From a virus, in the IMG/VR virus record IMGVR_UViG_3300043427_003242, positions 21,233 to 85,232 of that record: a stretch of 64,000 bases of DNA. The stretch is one strand, 5' to 3'. Below are positions 48,450 to 58,201 of the stretch, one piece after another. The first letter of the stretch is position 1, and each line of letters starts with the position of its first letter. A program made the position numbers and the translations under genes. The notes beneath the pieces were generated by a model, which saw nothing but the letters and a program-made list of their open reading frames with translations, was not told the DNA's origin and made no database searches.

Positions 48450-50108
48450 ATGAAATCTGGAGCAACTGAAAGTTCTTTTTATTATCTTTCGCAATATTAT
48501 ACATTTCCCGAAAATGTAGATGTAAAAAGAACCACACACGAAATCATAAAATCAGATAAGCAATATAAGGTCATTTGGGCACACGATAATTGCGACCAAG
48601 CAGGACACAGAGATCTTCCACAACACATCGACAAGATTGATAAGATTGTCTGTGTGTCTAATTGGGAGAGAGAACAATATATCAAGTACAATCGTGCTCC
48701 TGCAGAAAAACTTGTAGTGATTCCAAATGGTGTGGATGATATGTTCCGCCCATCGGGAAAACCAAAGTCAAAGACCTGTATCTTTTTCTCTGCACCACAT
48801 AAGGGTATTGCACCATTAGTTCCTATCTGGAAAGAAGTCATCAAACATCATCCAGATGCAAAACTCAAAGTGTTTTCTTCGATGTCTCTTTATGGAGATA
48901 TTCAACCAGGAGAAGGTGAGAATGAGACCATCACAACTGATAAGGGACTAGAGCCTTCACCATTCATTCCTATCTACAAGGAACTTCAAGCACTTCCAGG
49001 TGTAGAGTATTCTCCTTGTATTGACCGTGAAGATTTACTACCTCATATTCAAGATGCTGCTTTTTATATTCATCCAAATGTATGGGAAGAAACCTTCTGT
49101 GTCTCATTAGCAGAAGCGATGAGTTGTGGATGCTTTCCTATCACTACAGATATGGGAGCACTTCCAGAAACATCAAATAGAATGGGCAAGTATATTCCGA
49201 TGAGTGGAAAGACTACTCCAAGAGGTTGGATACCTGATAATACATTCCATAAAAACTTTACAGAAGAAGTGATAAGGGCTCTACATTTCTTTGATATTGC
49301 AAGAGATGAATATGAACAAGCATCACAAGTAATTTCAAAGTTTGCGATTGAAAATTATAACTGGAAAAAAATTTCCTTAATGTGGAAAGAACTTATCAAT
49401 AAAATTATTGGAGGTTCTAATTCAAATCTTGATGACTATTATTTAAATTATTCTGAACAATTAATACCTCCATATGAGCATATTAATTACTTACATCAAA
49501 TGAAATATGAACAATCAATAGAACCAAAAGTGATCTATGATATTGGTTCAAACTGTTTGCACTGGTCTAAAGTTGCTCAAATGATTTGGGAGAATTCAAA
49601 AATTTACCATATTGATGGATTTGTACCTCTTGAAAATCTTTACAAAACTAAAGGAGTTGACTATGCAATTGAAGTTCTGAGTGATAATGATTATAAAGAA
49701 GTGACCTTCTTTGAAAATTTTATGAATCCTGGCGGATGTTCTTATTATGAACTTAACTATCAGGACTTTCCATATAATGTTGCTGCATTTAAGAATGAAC
49801 ACTATAGAGAAGTTATTCGAAAAACAAAGACCTTAGATACTCTAGTTCGTGAAAAAGGATGGCCAACTCCAGACCTAATTAAGATGGATGTGCAAGGTTG
49901 TGAACTTGATATTATTAAAGGTGCTGTGAATACGATTCGTTATTGTCCTCATATTATTCTTGAACTTCAGAATCAAGAGTATATGAAAGGTGCTCCGATG
50001 AGAGATGATGTAATCGATTATATGAAATTTATTGGATATGAATTAGTTTCTCATTTCACACAAAATTCATCAGATGCTGATGGAGATTATCATTTTGTAA
50101 GGTATTAA
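48450..50108 (+). CDS. Glycosyltransferase (GT4-like) fused to FkbM-type methyltransferase
   Basis: 552 residues. Residues 1-305 are a GT-B type glycosyltransferase: IVCVSNWEREQYIKYN, IPNGVDDMFRP near 90-100 and HPNVWEETFCVSLAEAMSCGCFPI near 208-231, with the E-x7-E motif. Residues about 340-552 match an FkbM-like methyltransferase: VIYDIGSNCLHWSKVA, then IKMDVQGCELDIIKGA near 475-490. Fusion of both activities suggests that a sugar is added and then capped by O-methylation. It lies between the first propeller gene and the gene at 50165. Confidence 0.85.
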   Translation: MKSGATESSFYYLSQYYTFPENVDVKRTTHEIIKSDKQYKVIWAHDNCDQAGHRDLPQHIDKIDKIVCVSNWEREQYIKYNRAPAEKLVVIPNGVDDMFRPSGKPKSKTCIFFSAPHKGIAPLVPIWKEVIKHHPDAKLKVFSSMSLYGDIQPGEGENETITTDKGLEPSPFIPIYKELQALPGVEYSPCIDREDLLPHIQDAAFYIHPNVWEETFCVSLAEAMSCGCFPITTDMGALPETSNRMGKYIPMSGKTTPRGWIPDNTFHKNFTEEVIRALHFFDIARDEYEQASQVISKFAIENYNWKKISLMWKELINKIIGGSNSNLDDYYLNYSEQLIPPYEHINYLHQMKYEQSIEPKVIYDIGSNCLHWSKVAQMIWENSKIYHIDGFVPLENLYKTKGVDYAIEVLSDNDYKEVTFFENFMNPGGCSYYELNYQDFPYNVAAFKNEHYREVIRKTKTLDTLVREKGWPTPDLIKMDVQGCELDIIKGAVNTIRYCPHIILELQNQEYMKGAPMRDDVIDYMKFIGYELVSHFTQNSSDADGDYHFVRY

Positions 50109-50116
50109 ATTTTTAC

Positions 50117-50123
50117 ATAAATA
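50117..50123 (+). promoter_or_regulatory. Late promoter ATAAATA
   Basis: ATAAATA after the fusion-enzyme gene, 41 bp before the ATG at 50165. Confidence 0.4.
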
Positions 50124-50164
50124 AATTATAATGAACTGAAGTTCTTTTAATTCTACGGGGTATT

Positions 50165-51031
50165 ATGTCTGAAATTTATAAGGATATTGCACTTGCTAAA
50201 GCAGACGATGTTTTAGATGATAAAAATGAGTTTATGTTTAAGGTTTATAATGAATGTACAAAGTGGGAAGAAAGTGAAACAGAACTTGCTCAGGGTCGTT
50301 CCAACTTTCAGATTGAAAAATTTGTAGTACACGATAACTTTACAATTCCATCAGCATTTAAAGCAGCAATTATTAACCGAAAGAGTGTTGCTGAAGGTTT
50401 ACTTCAAGGTATTCAAGAAGCAAAAAGAATTGCTAGAGAGTTTCATTATAAGTGGGATGGAAAAGATAAAACTCAACCAGTTTGGTGGGAAAATGGAAGA
50501 GGTGGAAAAGAACTCTGCTGGTATGATATTGATGAGTTTAATTTTCATCGTTTGATTCGTGGACTAAATCAAGGTTTCCAATCTCAAGTTGATGAACTTG
50601 AGTTCTTTGATAAATTGATTGAAAGACTGATTGAATTGAATGGTGGAAAACTGATTACTAAAGAACAGTATGATGAAGATCAACCTGTTTATTGGGAACG
50701 CCGTCTTGCTAACCAGTCTCTTGATGACTTGTTACAAGCAAAAACTGGAGTAAATGCTGGTAATATTCGTTCTATGAGACGTGCAAGTGCTCCAACAGTT
50801 CTTCCTGATGATGTGAATAGAACGAAGGGAACTTTTGGGGATCCAAATAATCCAATGTCTTTCCTCACTTCACTTCAAGATCACGTATCAAAAGGTATTG
50901 AAGAGATTAGTGGAATGTATAATGTTCTTGAAGGAAGACAACAAGAAGAACCAAAGTTTTTAGATCCTGCTACAGGAACTGAAGGAGTTTCATTATTCAA
51001 CGAACAACTCAAGCAACCAGAACAGGCATAA
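50165..51031 (+). CDS. 288-residue helical virion-type protein
   Basis: Mostly helical and acidic. It contains CTKWEESETELAQGRSNFQIEKFV, AIINRKSVAEGLLQGIQEAKRIAREF and DELEFFDKLIERLIELNGG, with an Ala/Pro-rich, flexible C-terminus. It resembles conserved structural proteins of T4-type cyanophages in a general way, but no named family is recognised. It directly precedes the second propeller gene and its last residues are not repeat-like. Confidence 0.6.
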   Translation: MSEIYKDIALAKADDVLDDKNEFMFKVYNECTKWEESETELAQGRSNFQIEKFVVHDNFTIPSAFKAAIINRKSVAEGLLQGIQEAKRIAREFHYKWDGKDKTQPVWWENGRGGKELCWYDIDEFNFHRLIRGLNQGFQSQVDELEFFDKLIERLIELNGGKLITKEQYDEDQPVYWERRLANQSLDDLLQAKTGVNAGNIRSMRRASAPTVLPDDVNRTKGTFGDPNNPMSFLTSLQDHVSKGIEEISGMYNVLEGRQQEEPKFLDPATGTEGVSLFNEQLKQPEQA

Positions 51032-51037
51032 AAACAA

Positions 51038-53854
51038 ATGCAAGGAGACGTATTCGGTTTAGATCGTGTTTATGATCTACAAGTTAGTAATACAACATCG
51101 GGTCTAAACCTGAATATTTCTGGTCGTCTTTATGGTTACTTTGGTGGTGGTGGTATTGGTCCAGTACCACTTGCATTTTATACGACTATTGACCGTTTAG
51201 ATTTCACTACAGAAACCAGAACAACTCCAGCAACCTATCAGTTATCTCTAGCAAGAAGTAATTTAGCAGCAGTCCAAAGTACCAATTATGGTTACTTTGC
51301 TGGTGGACTTTTTTCTCCAATCACGATTAGATTTTGCACCATAGACCGTTTAGATTTCTCATCAGAAACCGTAGCAACTCCAGGAACATATCAGTTATCT
51401 GAAGCAAAACAAAGTTTGGCAGCAGTCTCAAGTAGTTCTTATGGTTATTTTGCGGGTGGTCTTACTCCTACTCCTGCCCGTGTTTGTACCATTGACCGTT
51501 TAGATTTCTCTACAGAAACTAGATCAACACCAGGAACCTATCAGTTATCTCAAGCAAAAGTTGGATTAGCAGCAGTTTCGAATAGTTCTTATGGTTATTT
51601 TGGTGGGGGACTTATTCCTACTCCCGCTATTGTTTGTACCATAGACCGTTTAGATTTCTCCACAGAGACCAGAACAACTCCAGGAACTTATCAGTTATCT
51701 CAAGCAAGAGAAGATATATCAGCAACCTCAAGTAGTTCTTATGGTTACTTTGCTGGTGGTGAAACTTCTACTCCTGCTTTTGTTACTACCATAGATCGCC
51801 TAGATTTTTCTACAGAAACCGTAAGTACTCCAACACCTAAGTTATCTCAAGCAAGAGATAATTTAGCAGCAGTCTCAAGTAGCTCTTATGGTTACTTTGG
51901 TGGTGGTTCTTCTGCTGCTAGTACTTATATTACCACCATAGATCGTCTAGATTTTTCCACAGAAACCGTAAGTACTCCAACACCTAAATTATCTCAAGCA
52001 AGAGGTGGATTAGCAGCAACTCAAATCAATCGCAATCCAATTTTTCAACTTTCTCCTAAGTTTACCAATTGGCCTGAGAGTTCTACTGCTGGTTACTTTG
52101 GTGGTGGCGGTGCTGCTCCTACTTTTGTTTCTACCATAGACCGTTTAGATTTCTCCACAGAAACCATAAGTACTCCAGCACCTAAGTTATCTCAATCAAG
52201 ACAAAGTTTGGCAGCAGTCTCAAGTAGTTCTTATGGTTATTTTGTTGGTGGTCTTAATCCTCCTTCTACTTTTTATTCCACTATAGATCGTCTAGATTTC
52301 TCAACAGAAACAGTAATAGCACCAACACCTAACTTACCTGTAGCAAGAGGTGAATTATCAGCAACCTCAAGTAGTTCTTATGGTTACTTTGGTGGTGGTT
52401 CTGTTACTGTTCCTACTCGTGTTTGTACCATAGATCGTTTAGATTTTTCAACAGAAACCATAAGTACTCCAACACCTAAGTTATCTCAAGCAAGAAGTGG
52501 TTTAGCAGCAGTCTCAAGTAGTTCTTATGGTTACTTTGGTGGTGGTTTTGCTTCTACTGATGTTTTTTGTACTATAGACCGTCTAGACTTCTCCACAGAA
52601 ACCGTATCAGTACCAACACCTAAGTTATCTACAGCAAGAGAGAGTTTAGCAGCAGTCTCAAGTAGTTCTTATGGTTACTTTGGTGGTGGCCAGACACCTC
52701 CTCGTGGTAATTATTGCATCATAGATCGCCTAGATTTTTCTACAGAAACCAGAAGTACTCCAACACCTAAGTTATCTCAAGCAAGATCTAGTTTAGCAGC
52801 AGCTTCAAGTAGTTCTTATGGTTACTTTGGTGGTGGTTATACTCCTACTGTTCGTGTTTGCACTATAGACCGTTTAGATTTCTCCACAGAGACCGTAAGT
52901 ACTCCAGCACCTAAGTTATCTCAAATAAGAGATAACTTAGCAGCAACATCAGGAGCAACAGGAACTCGTAGAGTTGGTTCTGCAACTGCTGGATATTTTG
53001 TAGGTGGATTTGCAGCTGCTGGAACTAGTACAATAAACCGTCTAGATTTCTCTACAGAAACTATTACAACACCATCACCTAAGTTGTCTGCAGTAAAATG
53101 GAAATTATCAGCAACTTCAAGTAGTTCTTATGGTTACTTTGGTGGTGGGGGATTCTCTTCTGGATTTTATTCTACCATAGATCGTCTAGATTTCTCTACA
53201 GAAACTGTAAGTACACCAACACCTAAGTTATCTCTAGAAAAATGGAAATTATCAGCAACCTCAAGTAGTTCTTATGGTTACTTTGGTAGTGGTTATGCTC
53301 CTGGTGCTCCTGCTCCTGGTATTATTAGCACTGTAGATCGTCTAGATTTCTCTACAGAAACTGTAAGTACACCAACACCTAAATTATCTCAGGCAAGAGA
53401 AAATTTAACGGCAACCTCAAGTAGTTCTTATGGTTACTTTGGTGGCGGTAATCTTCCTCCTTCTGTTTGCACCATAGATCGCTTAGACTTCACTACTGAA
53501 ACTATAACATCGCCAGGAACCTATCAGTTATCACAAGCAAAATCTGCTTTACAAGCAACCTCAAGTAGTTCTTATGGTTACTTTGCTGGTGGTGCTACTG
53601 TGTCTACCATAGACCGTCTAGATTTCTCTACAGAAACCGTAACAACACCAACACCTAAGTTATCTTCATCAAGAAGTGATTTAGCAGCAACCTCAAGTAG
53701 TTCTTATGGTTACTTTGGTGGTGGTCTTATTTCTGGTCCTGTTACTGTTTCTACTATAGATCGTATAGATTTCTCTACAGAAACCACATCAGTACCGGCA
53801 CAAAAACTTGTTGCAGAAAGATGGGGACCAGTAGCAGTCTCAAACTCAAACTAA
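51038..53854 (+). CDS. Kelch-like propeller repeat protein, three six-blade domains
   Basis: 938 residues with 18 blades in three blocks of six. The first boundary is a KFTNWPES segment and the second a GATGTRRVGSAT segment. The blade pattern is as in the 46563 protein, with variable GG-to-TIDRLDF segments of 5-18 residues. A 119-nt stretch at 52469-52587 is identical to 47937-48055 in the first paralogue. The N-terminus (QGDVFGLDRVYDLQV) corresponds to the paralogues' attachment segment. Likely a receptor-binding fibre. Confidence 0.82.
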   Translation: MQGDVFGLDRVYDLQVSNTTSGLNLNISGRLYGYFGGGGIGPVPLAFYTTIDRLDFTTETRTTPATYQLSLARSNLAAVQSTNYGYFAGGLFSPITIRFCTIDRLDFSSETVATPGTYQLSEAKQSLAAVSSSSYGYFAGGLTPTPARVCTIDRLDFSTETRSTPGTYQLSQAKVGLAAVSNSSYGYFGGGLIPTPAIVCTIDRLDFSTETRTTPGTYQLSQAREDISATSSSSYGYFAGGETSTPAFVTTIDRLDFSTETVSTPTPKLSQARDNLAAVSSSSYGYFGGGSSAASTYITTIDRLDFSTETVSTPTPKLSQARGGLAATQINRNPIFQLSPKFTNWPESSTAGYFGGGGAAPTFVSTIDRLDFSTETISTPAPKLSQSRQSLAAVSSSSYGYFVGGLNPPSTFYSTIDRLDFSTETVIAPTPNLPVARGELSATSSSSYGYFGGGSVTVPTRVCTIDRLDFSTETISTPTPKLSQARSGLAAVSSSSYGYFGGGFASTDVFCTIDRLDFSTETVSVPTPKLSTARESLAAVSSSSYGYFGGGQTPPRGNYCIIDRLDFSTETRSTPTPKLSQARSSLAAASSSSYGYFGGGYTPTVRVCTIDRLDFSTETVSTPAPKLSQIRDNLAATSGATGTRRVGSATAGYFVGGFAAAGTSTINRLDFSTETITTPSPKLSAVKWKLSATSSSSYGYFGGGGFSSGFYSTIDRLDFSTETVSTPTPKLSLEKWKLSATSSSSYGYFGSGYAPGAPAPGIISTVDRLDFSTETVSTPTPKLSQARENLTATSSSSYGYFGGGNLPPSVCTIDRLDFTTETITSPGTYQLSQAKSALQATSSSSYGYFAGGATVSTIDRLDFSTETVTTPTPKLSSSRSDLAATSSSSYGYFGGGLISGPVTVSTIDRIDFSTETTSVPAQKLVAERWGPVAVSNSN

Positions 53855-53857
53855 ATA
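53851..53857 (+). promoter_or_regulatory. Late promoter CTAAATA overlapping a stop codon
   Basis: CTAAATA contains the TAA stop of the second propeller gene, 17 bp before the ATG at 53875. Confidence 0.45.
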
Positions 53858-53874
53858 TCCCAAAAACCTATATT

Positions 53875-54702
53875 ATGAAAACCTTTCACTTTCTTTCAGG
53901 TCTTCCAAGATCTGGTTCGACACTTCTGACTGCACTTCTGAATCAAAATCCTCAGATACACGCATCTACAAACTCTCCTCTTTTAGATACAATACATTAT
54001 ACTGAGGAGTATTTGTTATATAACTCAGAGCAATATAAAGCACATCCAAAACCAGAAGCAGCACATAGAGTTTTATCATCCATACCTCATAACTATTACT
54101 TTGATACACCAGAACCGATTATTATTGATAAGTCAAGAGGTTGGGTGAATCAAATACAACACATCAAAGATTACATCACTCCAGAACCAAAGATCATTTG
54201 TCCTGTAAGAAACATTCAGGACATTATGGTTTCTTTTCTTTCTTTAATTGAACGCAGTAAAACAACATCTTTTGTTGATAAAGCTCTCGTAGAAAGAAAC
54301 TTAGAACTTACAAATGATAATCGATGTGATTTTCTAATGTCTCCAAGTGGTATTATATGTCAATCTTATCACGCACTTACAGAAGCATTTCGTAAGAGTC
54401 ATCAGAGATATTTGTTATTTGTAGAATATGAGGATTTAATTTCCAATCCTCAAAGAGAACTTAATCGTATTCATTCATTTCTAAGAATACCTGAGTATTC
54501 TTATGATTTTTCAAATGTAAAACCAAAGTTTGATGAGAATGATGTGGTTTATGGCCTTGAGAATATGCATACTGTCAGAAATAAAGTTGAAAAAATACAC
54601 AGAGATAATTCAAAGTATCTTAGTAAGTATATTATGGATAAATATAAAGAAATGGAGTTCTGGCGACAACTAACTCCGAAGTACTCTGTATTTGGAATCT
54701 AA
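53875..54702 (+). CDS. Sulfotransferase
   Basis: 275 residues from the ATG at 53875; an in-frame start at 53821 lies in the propeller gene and is rejected. The N-terminal FLSGLPRSGSTLLTALLNQNP is the 5' PAPS-binding loop, and IICPVRNIQDIMVSFLS near 107-123 is the 3'-phosphate-binding segment. The family transfers sulfate from PAPS to hydroxyls or Tyr. The stop overlaps the ATG of the third propeller gene (TAATG), so the enzyme is co-expressed with it and probably modifies a virion or host surface component. Confidence 0.85.
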   Translation: MKTFHFLSGLPRSGSTLLTALLNQNPQIHASTNSPLLDTIHYTEEYLLYNSEQYKAHPKPEAAHRVLSSIPHNYYFDTPEPIIIDKSRGWVNQIQHIKDYITPEPKIICPVRNIQDIMVSFLSLIERSKTTSFVDKALVERNLELTNDNRCDFLMSPSGIICQSYHALTEAFRKSHQRYLLFVEYEDLISNPQRELNRIHSFLRIPEYSYDFSNVKPKFDENDVVYGLENMHTVRNKVEKIHRDNSKYLSKYIMDKYKEMEFWRQLTPKYSVFGI

Positions 54703-57488
54703 TGTCTGGAATATTTTCACTTAGAGAAGTTAGAACAGAACAAATTGCAAATATTAATGAAAGTTTTGACGTAAACACTCCTTCGGCTCTCTATGGATAT
54801 TATGTCGCAGGTGCAGAACCTGGTACTACTTGTGTAATTGACCGTTTAGATTTTACTACAGAAGTCGTAACAGCCTCAACTTCCCCAATTTTAAAAACTA
54901 ACTTTGGTGTTGCAACAAATAATTTTTATGCTTATTTTGCTGGGGGAATCACTGCTGGTGGAGATATTTCTACTATTGATCGCTTAGAATTTTCTACGGA
55001 AACTGAAACGGCTGCAGTTTCTAATCTTTCTGCAGCAAAAAGAGGAACATCAGCAGTCGCAACTAATTTATATGGATATTTTGGTGGTGGTTATGCTGTC
55101 CTTCCTGTTAGCACCTTTTATTCCACAATTGATCGTTTAGATTTTTCTACAGAAACCATACAATCTCCAGTCATAGCAGCCAAGTTATCATCATCAAGAA
55201 GAAATTTAACGTCAGTATCAAATAGTTCTTATGGTTACTTTGCTGGTGGTGCTAGTGCCCCAACTACTTTTGTTTGCACTATAGACCGTCTAGATTTATC
55301 TACAGAAACCAGAGCAACACCAGGAACTTATCAGTTATCTCAAGCAAAATCAACTTTAGAATCTGTAGAAAATGATAGTTATGGTTACTTTGGTGGTGGT
55401 ATTATTCCTACTCCTGCTGTTGTTTCTACCATAGATCGCCTAGATTTTACTACAGAAACTAGAACAACACCAACACCTAAGTTATCTGCATCAAAATCTT
55501 CTGCAGCAGGTACTTCAAGTAACTCTTATGGTTACTTTGCTGGTGGTGAAACTTCTACTCCTACTATTATTTCTATCATAGACCGTTTAGATTTCTCTAC
55601 AGAAACCGTAACAACTCCAGGGCCCGATTTATCTGTAGCAAGAATAGGTTCCGGTGCAACACAAATTAATAAACCTAAAACCTTTAGAAGTTCACCTAAG
55701 TTCACCAACTGGCCCGAGAGTGCTACTACTGGTTACTTTGCTGGTGGTGCTACTCCTACTTTTGTTTCTACCATAGACCGTTTAGATTTCTCCACAGAAA
55801 CCATAAGTACTCCAGCACCTAAGTTATCTCAAGCAAGACAAGAATTAGCAGCAGTCTCAAATAGTTCTTATGGTTATTTCGGTGGTGGTCTTGTTCCTCC
55901 TGCTACTCGTGTTTGTACCATAGATCGCTTAGATTTCTCCACAGAAACTGTATCAGTACCAACACCTAAGTTATCTCAAGGCAGAGAAGAATTAGCAGCA
56001 GTCTCAAGTAGTTCTTATGGTTATTTTGGTGGTGGCCTTATTCCTCCTGCTACTCGTGTTTGTACCATAGACCGTCTAGATTTCTCTACAGAAACTAGAT
56101 CAACACCAGGAACCTATCAATTATCTCAAGCAAGAGATGGTTTAGCAGCAGTCTCAAGTAGTTCTTATGGTTACTTTGCAGGTGGAGGGCCCGACGCTAG
56201 TATTGGTGTTTGCACCATAGACCGTTTAGATTTTTCCACAGAAACAAGAACAACACCAACACCTAAGTTATCTCAAGCAAGACAAGAATTAGCAGCAGTC
56301 TCAAATAGTTCTTATGGTTATTTCGGTGGTGGTCTTGTTCCTCCTGCTACTCGTGTTTGTACCATAGATCGCTTAGATTTCTCTACAGAAACAGTAACAG
56401 TCCCAACACCCAAGTTATCTTCAGCGAGAAGTGGTTTAGCAGCAGTCTCAAGTAGTTCTTATGGTTACTTTGGTGGTGGTTATTTTACTCCTCCTGCTAC
56501 TCGTGTTTCCACCATAGACCGTCTAGATTTCTCTACAGAAACCGTAACAACACCAACACCTAAGTTATCTCAAGCAAAATCTAGTTTAGCAGCAACATCA
56601 GGAGCAACAGGAACTCGTAGAGTTGGTTCTGCTACTTATGGATACTTTGGTGGTGGTGCCGTTCCTACAGATAGTTCCACAATAGACCGCTTGGATTTCT
56701 CTATAGAAACCATAACAACTCCAACACCTAAGTTATCTCAAGGAAGACAATTATTAGCAGCAACCTCAAGTAGTTCTTATGGTTACTTTGGTGGTGGTTT
56801 GACTAGTACTCCCCTTTTTGTTTGTACCATAGATCGTCTAGATTTCTCTACAGAAACAGTATCAGTACCAACACCTAAGTTATCTCAAGCAAGAAATTTC
56901 CTAACAGCAACCTCAAGTAGTTCTTATGGTTACTTTGGTGGTGGTAGTACTCCTACTCGTGTTTCTATTATAAATCGCTTAGATTTCTCAACAGAAACCG
57001 TAAGTACTCCAACACCTAAATTATCTCAAGCAAGAGGTGGATTAGCAGCAGCCTCAAGTAGTTCTTATGGTTACTTTGGTGGTGGTGGTACTCCTACTCT
57101 TGTTTGTACTATAGACCGTTTAGATTTCTCTACAGAAACCGTAGCAACACCAACACCTACATTATCTCAAGCAAGACAAAATTTAGCAGCAGTCCAAAGT
57201 ACCAATTATGGTTACTTTGGTGGTGGTGGTACTCCTACTGTTGTTTCCACCATAGACCGTTTAGATTTCTCAACAGAAACCATAACAACTCCAACACCTA
57301 CATTATCTCAAGCAAGACAAAATTTAGCAGCAACCTCAAGTAGTTCTTATGGTTACTTTGGTGGTGGTGGTCCTACTCTTGTTTGTACTATAGACCGTCT
57401 AGATTTTTCAACAGAAACCATAACAACTCCAACACCTAAGTTATCTCAAGCAAGAAGTGGTTTAGCAGCAGTCTCAAACGCAAACTAA
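54702..57488 (+). CDS. Kelch-like propeller repeat protein, three six-blade domains (third paralogue)
   Basis: 928 residues with 18 blades. The first six blades are the most diverged and have linkers such as SPILKTNFGVA. The second block starts at KFTNWPES and the third at GATGTRRVGSAT, as in the 51038 protein. A 124-nt segment occurs twice, perfectly, at 55816-55939 and 56260-56383, so blades have been copied within the gene. It is directly coupled to the sulfotransferase. The N-terminus (SGIFSLREVRTEQI) matches the other two paralogues. Confidence 0.82.
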   Translation: MSGIFSLREVRTEQIANINESFDVNTPSALYGYYVAGAEPGTTCVIDRLDFTTEVVTASTSPILKTNFGVATNNFYAYFAGGITAGGDISTIDRLEFSTETETAAVSNLSAAKRGTSAVATNLYGYFGGGYAVLPVSTFYSTIDRLDFSTETIQSPVIAAKLSSSRRNLTSVSNSSYGYFAGGASAPTTFVCTIDRLDLSTETRATPGTYQLSQAKSTLESVENDSYGYFGGGIIPTPAVVSTIDRLDFTTETRTTPTPKLSASKSSAAGTSSNSYGYFAGGETSTPTIISIIDRLDFSTETVTTPGPDLSVARIGSGATQINKPKTFRSSPKFTNWPESATTGYFAGGATPTFVSTIDRLDFSTETISTPAPKLSQARQELAAVSNSSYGYFGGGLVPPATRVCTIDRLDFSTETVSVPTPKLSQGREELAAVSSSSYGYFGGGLIPPATRVCTIDRLDFSTETRSTPGTYQLSQARDGLAAVSSSSYGYFAGGGPDASIGVCTIDRLDFSTETRTTPTPKLSQARQELAAVSNSSYGYFGGGLVPPATRVCTIDRLDFSTETVTVPTPKLSSARSGLAAVSSSSYGYFGGGYFTPPATRVSTIDRLDFSTETVTTPTPKLSQAKSSLAATSGATGTRRVGSATYGYFGGGAVPTDSSTIDRLDFSIETITTPTPKLSQGRQLLAATSSSSYGYFGGGLTSTPLFVCTIDRLDFSTETVSVPTPKLSQARNFLTATSSSSYGYFGGGSTPTRVSIINRLDFSTETVSTPTPKLSQARGGLAAASSSSYGYFGGGGTPTLVCTIDRLDFSTETVATPTPTLSQARQNLAAVQSTNYGYFGGGGTPTVVSTIDRLDFSTETITTPTPTLSQARQNLAATSSSSYGYFGGGGPTLVCTIDRLDFSTETITTPTPKLSQARSGLAAVSNAN

Positions 57489-57491
57489 ATA
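57485..57491 (+). promoter_or_regulatory. Late promoter CTAAATA overlapping a stop codon
   Basis: CTAAATA contains the TAA stop of the third propeller gene, 22 bp before the ATG at 57514. Confidence 0.45.
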
Positions 57492-57513
57492 AATCATCTA
57501 CATCATTACTGAT

Positions 57514-58173
57514 ATGAATGATTTATTATCCAATATTTTAATTCAACCAAAAGTAGTCACGAAAGAAAACTGTAAATATCTGATTGATTATGCAAATAGT
57601 GCAGAAATGGAACAGATGGGTGTGTTTGACCCCGATAAAACTAATCTTACAAAGCAACAAGAACATAAGGTAGATAAAACATCCAGAGATGTAAAGTGTG
57701 CTGATGTAACACCGATACTTCCTCAAATTCACGACCTGATGACAAACATTATTGACCACGTTATCAATCCTTTTTATAATTTTAAAATTCGTGATAGTGA
57801 AATGCCTCAACTTCTTTACTATGAAAAAGGAGGGCACTATAAACCTCACTATGATGCAGAAGCACTTTGGACGAATCCCGATGGAACTCAAATGTGGAAG
57901 AAGAGTGTAGATCGTGATCTTTCTACGGTTCTTTTTCTCAATAATGATTTTGATGGTGGATATTTTACATTTCCAGATTTAAGAGTCACCATTAAACCAG
58001 AACCAGGCCTTCTTGTTTGTTTTCCTTCCTCAAGATACTTTAAGCACTGTGTTGAACCTGTACTTTCTGGTAAAAGATACACTCTTGTAACTTGGATGAG
58101 AGTTCAAGGATTCAAAACAAAAGAAGAACAAGATAGAGAAATAGAACAGAAGTATGGAATTAAGGTTCCATAA
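57514..58173 (+). CDS. Prolyl 4-hydroxylase-type 2OG/Fe(II) dioxygenase
   Basis: 219 residues. YEKGGHYKPHYDAEALW near 107-123 holds His-x-Asp, FKHCVEPVLSGKRYTLVTWMR near 179-199 has the distal His and the Lys/Arg that binds 2-oxoglutarate, and STVLFLNNDFDGGYFTFP is the strand between them. This is the prolyl 4-hydroxylase layout. Possible substrates in this window are the proline-rich linkers of the propeller proteins or the DPPV repeats of the protein at 4722; that is inference. Confidence 0.87.
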   Translation: MNDLLSNILIQPKVVTKENCKYLIDYANSAEMEQMGVFDPDKTNLTKQQEHKVDKTSRDVKCADVTPILPQIHDLMTNIIDHVINPFYNFKIRDSEMPQLLYYEKGGHYKPHYDAEALWTNPDGTQMWKKSVDRDLSTVLFLNNDFDGGYFTFPDLRVTIKPEPGLLVCFPSSRYFKHCVEPVLSGKRYTLVTWMRVQGFKTKEEQDREIEQKYGIKVP

Positions 58174-58176
58174 ATA
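58170..58176 (+). promoter_or_regulatory. Late promoter ATAAATA
   Basis: ATAAATA contains the TAA stop of the hydroxylase, 25 bp before the ATG at 58202. Confidence 0.45.
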
Positions 58177-58201
58177 ACAAGAAAGTATCTTGAAATAAGA
58201 A

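Noticed and set aside
53821-53875. N-terminal extension of the sulfotransferase
   Set aside because: The 18 extra codons lie in the end of the propeller gene in another frame and precede the late promoter; the family starts at the FLSGLPRSGST segment.
46563-57488. CRISPR array or non-coding satellite DNA
   Set aside because: Repeat spacing is regular but the whole region is open reading frame with codon-level conservation; the units are protein blades, not spacers.
46563-57488. Diversity-generating retroelement
   Set aside because: No reverse transcriptase gene and no template/variable repeat pair with adenine-specific differences was seen in the window.
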